64,000 nt of DNA from Rhizoctonia solani (taxonomy: Eukaryota > Basidiomycota > Agaricomycetes > Cantharellales > Ceratobasidiaceae): the NCBI RefSeq assembly GCF_016906535.1, contig NC_057372.1, forward strand, positions 1,469,501 through 1,533,500. The letters run 5' to 3'. The position numbers and the translations under genes were made by a program. Below the pieces are notes generated by a model, which was not told the DNA's origin, ran no database searches, and saw only the letters and a list, made by a program, of their open reading frames with translations. Positions 50,739 through 60,835 of the stretch are shown piece by piece. The number at the start of each line of letters is the position of its first letter. Position 1 is the first letter of the stretch.

Positions 50739-52120
50739 ATGGCCAATCCCCCAGTATCCGGCCATGGATCTGGTACACCAGGCCAAATTATCTTGGACGA
50801 AAACATCATGGCATGTACTTCGAAGCTCAAAATAAATGAAAAAAAACTTATAGCTTGGCTGTGCTACAGCAACGTTTGAAGCCCTCCAGAATATTTAAAT
50901 CTGCTGTGGAAAACGACGCGTCTGGTCCACCCGGACGCTACAACCTTCCAAACCATATCACAGGGCTTACGTTCGATGATTTCGGAGATTTTTTACTGAC
51001 CGCCTCGGAGGATGAAACCTTTAGATTATATAACGCGAAAACTGGGAAGTGAGTTGGGGCTCATATTGATCCATACATCCTGATTTTTATGTGTAGACAC
51101 GTGAAGACTCTCGCGTCCAAAAAATACGGAGTCGATCTGCCGAGGTTTACGCACAAGAACACAACTATTGTTTATGCATCAACCAAGGAAGACGATACTA
51201 TTCGATACCACTCTTTACATGACAATAAGTATCTACAGTATTTCCGAGGCCACAAAAAGAAGTATGCACAACGCAATCATCAAATAATCTTGCGAGGCTC
51301 ACAAACTCGATAGGGTGATTTCCTTGGACGTGTCTCCTGTAGATGACGGGTTCATGTCTTCCTCTCTCGACAACACGGTCAGACTGTGGGATCTACGCTC
51401 TCCCCAATGTCGAGGCTTACTAAACCTACCTGCTCCACCAGTTGTAGCATATGACTCTACAGGTGTTGTCTTTGCTGTTGCCGTGAACCAATATTCGCGT
51501 ATTCTACTATACGATATGAGTAACTTTGACAAGGATCCGTTCAAGACGATTCACCTTGACGACGTACGCTTGGCCAAGATTTCGTACCCACCGCGTATAC
51601 CAGTGATGACTTCCATGTCGTTCTCAACCAACGGTAAATGGCTTCTGGTCGGGACAGCTGGGGAGGTACACTACGTTCTTGATGCATTCGATGGAGATCT
51701 TTTATGCAGGCTCGAGGGTCATCTTGGACTCGAACGTGGTAAAACGGGCAATTCCCTAGGGGTCGTACCTGATCGAGGGATATCAGGGGAAGAGGTGTGC
51801 TGGACTCCGGACTCTAGATTCGTGGTCAGTGGGTCTCAGACCGGCAAAATACATGTCTGGGATGTAGCCAAATTCTTGGAACGCCAGCCCCCACTAACTC
51901 CGCAATCGGAAGTACCAACATTGAACGCATCGTTAAGCTTGGATGGACATCCAGGAGCCAGCCGATGTGTGAAGTTTAATCCTCGAAACTGTATGATGGC
52001 AACGGCTGGAGCGGAATTGGTAGGTCCTTCACAAATAATTACACAAACGCACTAACACAAATATAGGCGTTCTGGCTGCCCGAAGCGAGCACAGATGGGT
52101 CCAAACAGCCAGGAAATTAG
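50739..52120 (+). CDS. SWD2: SWD2/WDR82 WD40 protein (COMPASS and 3'-end processing)
   Basis: WD-repeat subunit of the Set1/COMPASS histone H3K4 methyltransferase and, in yeast, of the cleavage/polyadenylation factor; nuclear. After MANPPVSGHGSGTPGQIILD comes ENIM joined to QRLKPSRIFK, then ITGLTFDDFGDFLLTASEDE and VKTLASKKYGVDLPRFTHKN. Next are DTIRYHSLHDNKYLQYFRGH, DVSPVDDGFMSSSLDNTVRL, WDLRSPQCRGLL, VVSGSQTGKIHVWDVAKF, HPGASRCVKFNPRNCMMATA and the end AFWLPEASTD, before TAG at 52118-52120. SKKYGVDLPR and DTIRYHSLHDNKY are diagnostic of SWD2. The first intron (50811-50869) is best read as GC-AG, because no GT donor keeps the frame. Head-to-head with RPB5, 269 bp apart. Confidence 0.92.
50811..50869 (+). 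other. Probable GC-AG intron in SWD2
   Basis: The donor GCATGT follows ATG and the acceptor is GTGCTACAG. It joins LDENIM to QRLKPSRIF, which matches the length of WDR82 at this place. The GT four bases inside leaves phase 1 and leads to a stop with every nearby acceptor. Confidence 0.5.
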
Positions 52121-52285
52121 GTTGTGTTATCGCGTAACACCATGTAATTTCACTCAATCACACATATTGACAAGAAAGGACAGTATAGATTGCAGAGATC
52201 GGAGTACAATAGCAGAAACACAGATAAATGTTCGCAACTCGAAACAAACTAATGTTCAGACACTAGACAATCATATCTAAACAGC

Positions 52286-53079
52286 TTAGAGAACGAGTCC
52301 AGTGGCACCTAAGACAGTCAAGCCAATCAAGGCAGACATAGCGGTGTTGGCGATGGCACCATTGTTGGCGGAAGGGGTAGAGGTGGTAGTTGGGGCGGCG
52401 GTGCTATGGGAGCTGGAGGTAGTTCCAGTGGGACCGGTTCCGGGAACGCCAGTAGAGGTATACTCAGGAGGGTACGCGCCTAGAGTGAAAGCAAGGTTAG
52501 AGTTGAAGATGCCTAATTTCGGAAAGCGAAATGGACATACTACCAACGGCCTTGACTTCAAATGGTTGCGAAGTAGCCCAGACATCTGTCGAGTTCAAAG
52601 GATTGGCAAATTGCTAAGGTGCCGAAATATGCAAACGGCCTGTCAGTTCGTGGAAGAGTTCCCGAAGAGGTGTTCACAAACCATAACGTAACCAGTTGCG
52701 GGCTTGAGCTGTTCACCAGGGGTGATGGTCTTGGAGCAATCGTAGTTCCATTCTAGAGAAAAAATGTAAGACGGTGATTTAGAGGCGTATTGGAAGATGC
52801 TTACGGATCGCAATAAGGGCCAAAGGGCCACTGAGAACGGTGACGTCGGGGTTAGTGATGAGCACGGTCCAGTTGGTATATGTAGTCTGCTCGCAATTCC
52901 ACCTGAGGGTATTAATACTCTGGGCGATCCACCTGCGATGAAAATCAGCATGAATACGGGCCAGCGCAGAAGACAACACACCAGCGATCAGAGGAAGGCT
53001 CAGTGATGGTAAGCTGTTGAGCAGTGACCAGAGAAACCCAAAGGGCAACCAGAGAAAAAATAGCCTTGAGGTTGAACAT
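52286..53079 (-). CDS. Kre9/Knh1-like GPI-anchored cell-surface protein
   Basis: Small secreted protein, probably at the cell wall or plasma membrane. It has a clear signal peptide (MFNLKAIFSLVALWVSLVTA) and then the start of a Kre9/Knh1-like N-terminal domain (QQLTITEPSSDRWW, INTLRWNCEQTTYTNWTVLI, TNPDVTVLSGPLALIA). A Gly-Tyr segment (LKPATGYVM), FANPLNSTDVW, and a Ser/Thr/Pro-rich stalk with TGTTSSSHSTAAPTTTSTPS come next. The end SALIGLTVLGATGLVL is hydrophobic and preceded by small residues, the usual GPI-attachment signal. Kre9/Knh1 proteins support beta-1,6-glucan synthesis in yeast, but in basidiomycetes the role of this short class is not settled. Four short introns; TAA at 52288-52286. 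Convergent with SWD2. Confidence 0.82.
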
Positions 53080-53657
53080 GGTAGTAATTATGGACTGAAC
53101 CTGTATCTCAGTACACAGTAATGCTAGAACAGGCGGGAACTCACAGGAAATAAAGAGCAAACGTGCAAGCTACACCTTCAATAAGGGCGGAGGTGGAGGC
53201 GAGAAACGAGGGGGGGTCAGCTGACTAGCTTCGGGGTGTTGAAAAGCAGACCACGTGACACAGATTTTTGCCGAAACCTTCCTTGTGTTGGAAACTCCGA
53301 GCTTGTTCAGTCAGGGTGCGGTACCGATTTATATTGTTATAAACCAACAAATCCAATGAAATGAAACACATCTGTAGAGCCCACATCAACAAGTATTGAA
53401 CAAATAAGTAGCTTGTGCCCCAGGCATAGAGGCGTTATTGTACAATCGGGAGATGTTGACGACATAGAGATAAGAGAGGAAAAAGAGTTTATGCAAGCCC
53501 AAACAAGAGAGTAATTCAACATGGTAAGTACGACGACAGCTCATCCGAGTAGACAGACGAAAATAGGTAAAAACGAAAAGCGAAGGATCGTGGTATGCTT
53601 CAATCAGGCATAAGTGATGTCTAGGAAAAAATAAGGAATGTTGGGTGTGGTATGTGA
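53080..53657. other. Intergenic, 0.6 kb
   Basis: Upstream region of the GPI protein and 3' region of the LAMMER kinase. A purine-rich block with GGGGGG lies near 53211-53216. No further feature recognised. Confidence 0.45.
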
Positions 53658-55893
53658 TTACCATTCGATCGGAACGGCATGCGAGAAGTAGCGGTGTTTG
53701 AGGGCTTCGCGGACAGTGATACGGGTGTTAGGGTCGGGGTTCAGCAACCTCTGGACCAGGTCAAGGAAGTCTTGGTTGATAATATCGGTGTTTGGGATAA
53801 TTTGCTGGATAGGCCAGGTTAGACATGGTCAGATAAACCAGGTGCAGGGTGCTCACATGTAGAGATTTAACCTCTTTGACTTCCTTTTTGCTTTGAGCTG
53901 ATACACCTCGGTTTGGAAAGTTCAGCTTGACGGCGCCCTTGGTGGTAGTAAAGAACTCGGGCTTGTATCGTTGACCTTGTTTACACAATCGCTCGGGCAT
54001 CTTTCCCATGACCTTCTCCATCATTGCGAGATGTTCAAGGTTGTCGTGTGTCTGGAACAAAGCGACGCCCGTATACAGCTCGACCAATATGCAGCCGAGT
54101 GAGAATGCATCACAGGGGAATGACCAACCGAGACCTAAAAGGAAGTTGAATAGCGAGGTGACACTGAATTTTAAAATGACGCACCCAAGATGATCTCTGG
54201 GGCCCGGTAGTGCCGCGTACAAACGACGGTGGAGTGATACTCGTCGGAGAATGTAGCCGAACCAAAGTCGATTAGGCGAATCGAGGTATTGCGAAGGATA
54301 TGCCTCGACTGACCGCGCTACGGAAAGAGTCAGGATAAAGGTCGTTGGGAACACAACGGCACTTACTCGACCTAATCCGGGGGGCATTGGACGCGCATCG
54401 TAGGAACTATCTACGAGGAGGATATTTTCAGGTTTCAGATCCGTGTGAATTAGCTGCAAGTCATGCAGGACTAGCGGTGCGTCAGAAAACGAATACCAAA
54501 CAACGATGCAAGATCCAAGCTCACAAGCTACGCTGTCCAACAAGCTGCGGGCGAAATCCTGAATATGCCTTCGAGGGAAAGGTGTAAATTGGTTCTCCTT
54601 GAGAAAATCGTAGAGGCATTGACCAAGCAATTGAGTAACGATACAAATGTGGTTGCGATGGTCGAATGTTTCAAGGTAATGAATACAATTTCTGTTGGAA
54701 GGGGTAAGAACGTGTGACGCAAGCGCAGTGCGGGACGAACTTGCCTCGTATTTTGGGGATCAGATTCTTTTAGTCGTTTAAGCACGCGGATTTCAATCTT
54801 GGAGGCATCGCGATACTTGGGAACAGCACGGATAATCTTGATGGCGACGCGGCCAGCATTAGGGGGATAATCAGTGTTTGGACGCAGGTGGCTGCGGCCG
54901 CCATTGCTGGAATATAATGGATGGACCATGTCTATGGCTTCCACTACCTTGCCAAAGGTCCCTTGGCCCAATAATCGGACCACGCGGTCTAAGGATGAAA
55001 CGGTGAGCGTGCGGGTGGTGGGGAAGGTGCCAGGCTGGGAAACTCACATCGGCTGTGGATGATATCGTCCTGTTTGATGATGTAATGGCCTTCCTTGTCA
55101 TCGCAGACAGTAGAAGGGGGACGGTTTGAGACCTGGGAGGAATGAGACTGGAGAGAAATAAATTACGGGGGTGAAAAAATGGGTGAAAAAGGAAACTAAC
55201 ATCACGAACACTTTCGGTACTGACTGAAGGGACCGTTGTAGGCCATTGTTTAATGGATGTGGTTCCGGCGTTGAAGCCATTTTGATATGCTTTGCTGGCA
55301 AGGGCCTTGCGAGCGAAAGCGGCTGAGGACGGACCGGTGGTAGGAAGGGCAGAAACGGACGGAGCAAGGGAGGTCTCGTAAAGCGAGCCAGCGGGAGTGG
55401 TGGCCGTATTGTCCTTCCGCCTGCGCTTAGTAGCGGGGGGATTGAGCTGGGGAATGGCAGAAGAGGAAGCGGCTGAGGCGGCGGCAACCTGAGCGCGGGT
55501 CCTGCGGGGCGGCAAGGGCATGGGAGACGGAGCAAGCGAGGTGGAGCTGACATGAGACGAGGGCGGCGGAGGTACATAGCTGTGGGCAAGCGCATACCGG
55601 GTTGCATAAGCAGACTGGTGGCCGTACTGGGCCGTGGCAGCTGTGCTCGACGGCGACGCAACATGCGCCGGCGCTGCGGGCGGCGGTGTGTCTTCGATCA
55701 CTACCACTTCGCGCTGGTGGCCACGGCCGTCGTCTTCGATAACAGAGTGGAACGCTACGTTCGGCGCAGGTCGCTTCCGCTTCCGGGTCGCTGCCTGGGG
55801 CGCTGGTGCAGGCGGCATCATCGAGTGGGTATACGAAGAACGGAAAGATGCCATCGGAGTGGCGGGCGGTGGCAGCTGCACTCGTGTAGACAT
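53658..55893 (-). CDS. KNS1: LAMMER-family dual-specificity kinase (Kns1/Lkh1/CLK)
   Basis: CMGC kinase of the LAMMER group, which phosphorylates SR-type splicing and RNA proteins. The N-terminal 270 residues are disordered, with a nuclear-localisation-like [10 protein letters not shown] and KRRRKDN and an Ala/Pro/Ser-rich stretch. The kinase starts at [20 protein letters not shown], with VAIKIIRAV, and [20 protein letters not shown]. The catalytic loop is [15 protein letters not shown], the DFG-like segment is [11 protein letters not shown], then [37 protein letters not shown] and [11 protein letters not shown], the EHLAMME signature that names the family. The end is [20 protein letters not shown] before TAA at 53660-53658. 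Start: ATG at 55893 ([10 protein letters not shown]); the frame is open further upstream but has no ATG. Confidence 0.93.
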
Positions 55894-56159
55894 AACACAG
55901 CACAATTATTCCTCGTAGTGTGCTTCGCACAAGCACTAGGCGGCAGCAGCGACAGTTGGACGAGAACGACGCTGGCGACAAGGTCACGCTCTGTGACTTA
56001 ACAGCAAAGGGCTGTCCGGGGGATTCAGGGTGCTGACTCAGCTGCACATACACGCACACACAAGCCAGACAATACCACCTTCACCCCCACGGCACCTCTC
56101 ACTCGTCTGCTGGATACCCCAATATATGCGTAAACGAGTAGTCATATTACATGACAATA
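55894..56159. other. Short tandem intergenic region
   Basis: About 270 bases between the LAMMER kinase start and the dolichol kinase stop. It must contain the LAMMER promoter and the SEC59 terminator. Confidence 0.45.
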
Positions 56160-59100
56160 TTACACTGTTCCAACAGGTAGTATAACCATCATACACCATA
56201 GATACAAGGGAATAGTCAAATTATCGTTTTGTTTAGAAAATGCTTCCAGTAACGCGGTCATGATCACTGCACATCCCATGTGGTCGATCTACGTTGTTTC
56301 GTCAGTTTGTGCTTCCGACCCCATTCACCTTGACTTACATTTACCGAAGTAAACTCTTGTGCGGCCACCATCCAATTGCATAAAAATACTGAAACAGCAA
56401 ATGCGATTGTTCCTTCTAAAGTCTTACCCGAACTCGGGAACCATCTCGAAAACCCCAGGCGCTTGCCAATAATCGATGCCTATCACGCCAATGACATTCC
56501 AAACTTAGTCACCACAACGTGCTTGCTTACCAGCGCATCTCCCACGCCCAATACAATAACTCCCGCCAGCCCCAAAACACGCCACGGACTGATATGGGTG
56601 GATTAGCCTTTCACCCCAAATCAAAGTGCAGGAAAGGTAATTTACATACCTTTCTAACCATAGAGGCAGCGCGCATCCAGTTAGGAGATAAAAATGACTC
56701 AATATAGCCGACCCACTGTCCTTTTCATCAAGGAATTCGCTCAAGAATACATGCACTGCCGCACCAAACGGATATATCGCGAAATACCGGACATACTCGG
56801 AAAATGTGAACAACGAAAACGCGAGGCTAAACGCTAGGTGCGTGAATGCGGGCTAAGCAGCATCATCACCGGTTAAATGAGTACGGCTTCTCGGTATCCA
56901 ACATAGCATCGACTTACGTCCCAAGATATCCCCGGCACGAACATGAGTACGGCAAGTGCATGGAAGAACTTGCGCCGGCCGTTCCGGCTTAGCGTTGGCA
57001 CGTGCTTGTTCGCAGCGTCCAACAAGTCCGTCGCCACCGCTTGAATATCCCTTGTCGGCACCAACAGCGTTGTAGTGCCTTTGAACCCATTTGATTGAGC
57101 CTGGGCCTGCAAACTACCCAAACGCGGAACAAGGGGTGGGTACGTCCCTACAGCGCTAACTTCAGACATTGAAGTTGGAGTTGGCGGGAGCTTTTGTTTG
57201 AAATGCGATTGACTTGGGGGCCGCGCCGTTACTGACGTGTATGCGTTAATATGAGGATGCCGCCGAGAGCGCGCGAGTTGTCGGTTCCAACCAGCCACGC
57301 TCAAGCTCCCTAGTAACCCCCACCATGAAACTAGGGTCAAACGGCTCCACGATCGGCGACCTTGCGTCAAACTACGCAGAACCCAAAGCCATGGGTCGCG
57401 TGCTCCTAAAAGCCATCTCACCCAGCCACCTAAAAGACCACCAACCAAAAGAACTGCTCCAGCTGCAAGTCCAATAGCCAACATCCGTCGGTAGATGAGT
57501 TGCTCAGTCTGGTGAGGCGCCCGTAGCCTGAGGCGAGGGCGGCGGGCGATATGACGGGATAATGCGAGTAGTGGGCTTAGCAAGAACCCAACGAGAATTG
57601 ACCCAGGTAAGAGAGCCAGCTGGAAGACCAACAGGGGAGAAGGCTCCCGGAATGTCTTGACGTACGCTGCACTGTGCGGCCATTGCTAATATAATTTACG
57701 GTTATTATCTACTGATATGAATTGGTCGATCGGCCAACCTTGATGATAGAGATGTTTAGTGTTTCGAGGAACAGGGCGGTAGCCCCATGACCGATGAAGG
57801 CTAGTTCTCCAAGAGTGAGGGCACGCCGGGCAAGCCTCACACTCACGTACAAAGCTATCTGAAAAAAGAATGTGGAGCAAATAACATCCAAGTGTGATAT
57901 TGCTATTTGCCGCCATTCAGCAAACGTGCAAATCCGAGACTCTAGCCAACGCACCATCCCAAAATCCTAGTTGCATGACCCGATCTACTTCGTAGATGGC
58001 AGTGCTTGCAGCGGTCAAACATACCGCAAATACAACAAAGAGCAAAACCTGTCGTCCGCCGTGAGGAGTGTTCTCGGGTTTCGGCCAGTTCCGTCGGCTA
58101 CTAGCAGAATACATATGTACCAAGAGAACAAGCGTGTTCAGAAATGTACATTGTAAAAATCCTCGTCGTGATGAAACAAGCGATTCGCGGCTGTAATGCT
58201 GTTCCTGCAGTGGCAATGGACCTTCCATATGCCAATTAGCTGCTAGAGGTACAGAAGCAATCGTGTGTTTGGCAGCAAAGAGGGCGGAAGCTACGACAAG
58301 TGGGCCCAATAGTGTCGCGGTCGATTCACCGTTGTCTGTACATTCGCTGCAACTTGGGTTAGACGCCGAAAGTCACGGGTCACATTATATGCCTACCGAT
58401 AATTCTTTTCATCTGTCATCCAGATATATCCATGCTGAGCTGTCACTACGACTTTTGGCCGGCGATTTGGTCGTTCAGGCCCGTTCGCGTTCGGGGAGAG
58501 AGGCTCTGATTTGGGCGGAAACAGATATGTGGAGACTGGGGTTCCATACTCATACACCAAGCTGCACACGACAAGCACCAGGAGCACTAAGCAACTGTCA
58601 GCGAAATCATATTATGAGTGACAGATACATACTCATTGCCGCATTGCTTTCTCCAACGGTGAGAAGTTGCCACGCAGCAATCAAGACAGCTATGCTTAGC
58701 AAGCTGTGTTCGCTCATCTGCCGGGCGTCCAAGTTTATTGAGGATCCAAGATACAGCTTGTCTGGGAGAAGGTAAGAAAAGTGGGGAGACATAGGTATTG
58801 GGCCAGCGCCGCGCGAATTGGCCCCGTTTTGGGGATGAGGGCTTTCGCGACCGTGTCTTGGGACCACTCTATGCGCCCGGGTTTCTTGAGTATCAGCTGG
58901 ATTAATGTCGATTGTCGGCTTGGAGGCTGTTGAACTCATTGTAGAGGACCGTCGTGGTCGCCCGAACGATTGGATAACAAAAGTCTCTCCATCTGTAGTT
59001 GTGTCGTTACCGACAGTACTCTCGCCACCCAGATAGCTGTTGGTAGTACTATAATCAAGTGAAGGCCGAATAGGGGTGAGTCCAGCCGGCACAGAGTTAC

Positions 59101-59215
59101 GTCCACGTCGACTGCGAAATTGAGCATTTCCGTTGGATGCATGGGAAACAGAGACGCTTATAGAATTTGGACCTGCTGGAGGAGGCGAAGGTGTAGACCG
59201 AGTACTAGTTGCCAT
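56160..59215 (-). CDS. SEC59: Dolichol kinase
   Basis: CTP-dependent kinase of the ER membrane that makes dolichyl phosphate for N-glycosylation, GPI anchors and mannosylation. The N-terminal 200 residues are Ser/Pro/Arg-rich and probably cytosolic. After LGSSINLDARQMSEHSLLSI a long series of hydrophobic helices follows. The C-terminal conserved domain has NGRRKFFHALAVLMFVPGIS, FSLAFSLFTFSEYVRYFAIY, VHVFLSEFLDEKDSGSAILS, HFYLLTGCALPLWLE and VIVLGVGDALASIIGKRLG. It continues with PSSGKTLEGTIAFAVSVFL and MTALLEAFSKQNDNLTIPLY, ending PVGTV at TAA 56162-56160. GVGDALAS ... SGKTLEGT is the CTP-binding signature. Start: first ATG of the frame (MATSTRSTPSPPPA); the frame is open upstream without another ATG. 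Many short introns; those in the membrane half are approximate. Confidence 0.87.
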
Positions 59216-59437
59216 CAGGACCAGGAGAGTTACGATAACCAAAAATGTAGATGTGTATAAATAATCTAAAGCCTTTCGTTTTTCCACAGGTTGAGGCTCA
59301 TGACGGGTATGTCGTTTAATATTTCACGTGATTAGTCTAGATCAATGCCTGGACCCTCATGCTTATAGTGGGCGCTTATGAGCATTGGGTCCGGTGGTCT
59401 TTTCCCCTGACATTTGGTTCTCCTCAATAAGTTTGTT
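59216..59437. promoter_or_regulatory. Divergent promoter region, SEC59 / UBX gene
   Basis: 222 bases between outward-facing starts, with CACGTGA near 59325. No gene. Confidence 0.4.
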
Positions 59438-60435
59438 ATGGATTTCCCTAAAGAGATTCCTGCTACACCGGAAAATACAAGTGCTATGAATCAGTCTCGA
59501 ACCGGTCCATCGGATGTCGCTATAGACGCAAACCAGGCAACCGATCCTGCCATGACCCATGCGCCCTTTAAGTTATGGAACCCACCAACCGAGAGCCGTC
59601 CCACAGGTGTGGATGTTCTTATCGAGAGAGTTCGAAGTAGCTAATACTTACTGCACCAGTCGTACCTGACCTGGAAGACTTGGAACCTACTGCGGCAGAG
59701 ATTGTCGCAGCGTACCAGGCGCAAGCTCGAAAGAGTGAAAATCTTCGAAACGCGCCTCTTTTAACACAGGAGATACGAGATAGACAACAACGAGAAAAAT
59801 ACAAGAAATGGCCCAACGTAAGTTTCGTATATCGTCAATAGCGCTTAAGCTCAAGTCTGTTCACACATATTATAGTGTGTTATAAGAATTAAATTCCATA
59901 ATCAAATGCAGCTCGAGAAATCGTTTCCCTCAACAAACAGGATCAAATCAGTTTATGCATTTGTACGAGATTGTCTAAGTGAAGAGGCTAAACCCATCAA
60001 GTTTATCCTTTGTAAGAAATGTGTCGCGTGTTTGCTCAAGACATGAATAGCTAAACTTGACTATGCCATCAGACCAGCCACCAGCTCGGGAGCTGAAGGT
60101 ATCTGACGCAACAGTTCGAGATAAAACCCTCCTTGATCTGCAACTAGCCCCTTCGTCCGTATTGCTGCTGAGATTTTTGTCTGACGAGCTAAATGGTAAG
60201 ACGATATGCAACGTTACCAGTACAATGTAATCGATCTGTTGCAGGTCGAGAAAAGAATCCACCTCTTCACCCAACGATACTAGCTACTGCCAAGGATTTT
60301 CCGATCGTAGCAGACTTGCCTCAGTCTCAGCCCGATGATAGGCCAGAGCTGACCAAATCAACAACTGCTGGGATGAATAACAAAGAGACTGAGAATAAGC
60401 TGGCTCGGTTATTGAAGCTTCAGTCCCGTAAGTAA
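59438..60435 (+). CDS. UBX-domain protein (Cdc48/p97 adaptor)
   Basis: Adaptor that docks the AAA ATPase Cdc48 through its UBX domain. The N terminus MDFPKEIPATPENTSAMNQS is disordered. It is followed by FKLWNPPTESRPTVVPDLED and LEPTAAEIVAAYQAQARKSE, NLRNAPLLTQEIRDRQQ, then the UBX fold IRIKFHNQMQLEKSFPSTNR, IKSVYAFVRDCL, PIKFILYQPPARELKVSDAT and TLLDLQLAPSSVLLLRFLSD. The conserved FxP-type loop of p97 binding is not evident beyond SFPSTN. The order matches the C-terminal half of TUG/ASPSCR1 and yeast Ubx4, but the N-terminal ubiquitin-like domain of those proteins is absent. The stop used is TAA at 60433-60435; the GTAAGT just before it could instead be a splice donor, so the true end may lie further right, near the transposon. 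Confidence 0.75.
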
Positions 60436-60664
60436 AAACGAATACCAAATCGTGATTTGCCTGTAAGAGACTAGTGTGCAAGTATAATTAACACGTGTTA
60501 CGTTCATCCAACCTATGTAAATGTGGTATCATATATCTTGCTGGTACTCTGTGTACTAACATAGAGAAGTTGCTTGCTATAAATAACCTACGCCAAAACA
60601 ATCCACTTAATGGGGCTGGCGGGGATGTGAGAGGGGCCTCTACAATGCAGTGTTGCAAGTGGGA
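60436..60664. other. Flank between UBX gene and hAT element
   Basis: 229 bases with no recognisable gene. It presumably holds the UBX 3' UTR and, perhaps, a last exon. Confidence 0.4.
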
Positions 60665-60672
60665 CTCAGCAA
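60665..60672. repeat. Left 8-bp target-site duplication
   Basis: CTCAGCAA directly before the left inverted repeat; identical to 63882-63889 directly after the right one. An 8-bp duplication is typical for hAT transposition. Confidence 0.93.
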
Positions 60673-60690
60673 CAGTGTTGGTAAATCCCA
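60673..60690. repeat. Left terminal inverted repeat of hAT element
   Basis: CAGTGTTGGTAAATCCCA; one mismatch to the inverted right end. A second pair of similar words inside (GGGATTACGTAA here, GGGATTACATAA inverted at the right) extends the symmetry. Confidence 0.9.
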
Positions 60691-60835
60691 ATGGGAACGT
60701 GGTTGGGAACTGGGATTACGTAAATGGGGCGTGGTATGGGATGGTTGGGAAGCAATGGGAGAGTCACGTGATACATTAACCAAATTAAGTATATACACAA
60801 ATTCGGATCAAAATACAAAAGTATAAAATAAGTAA

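Noticed and set aside
59216..59287. N-terminal extension of dolichol kinase with a hydrophobic segment
   Set aside because: The frame is open but has no ATG upstream of 59215; it begins with GTG, which is not expected for a nuclear fungal gene.
60651..60672. CAGTGTTGC just outside the left end of the hAT element, similar to the terminal repeat
   Set aside because: Only eight or nine bases match and the 8-bp duplications define the ends elsewhere; likely chance or an old fragment.
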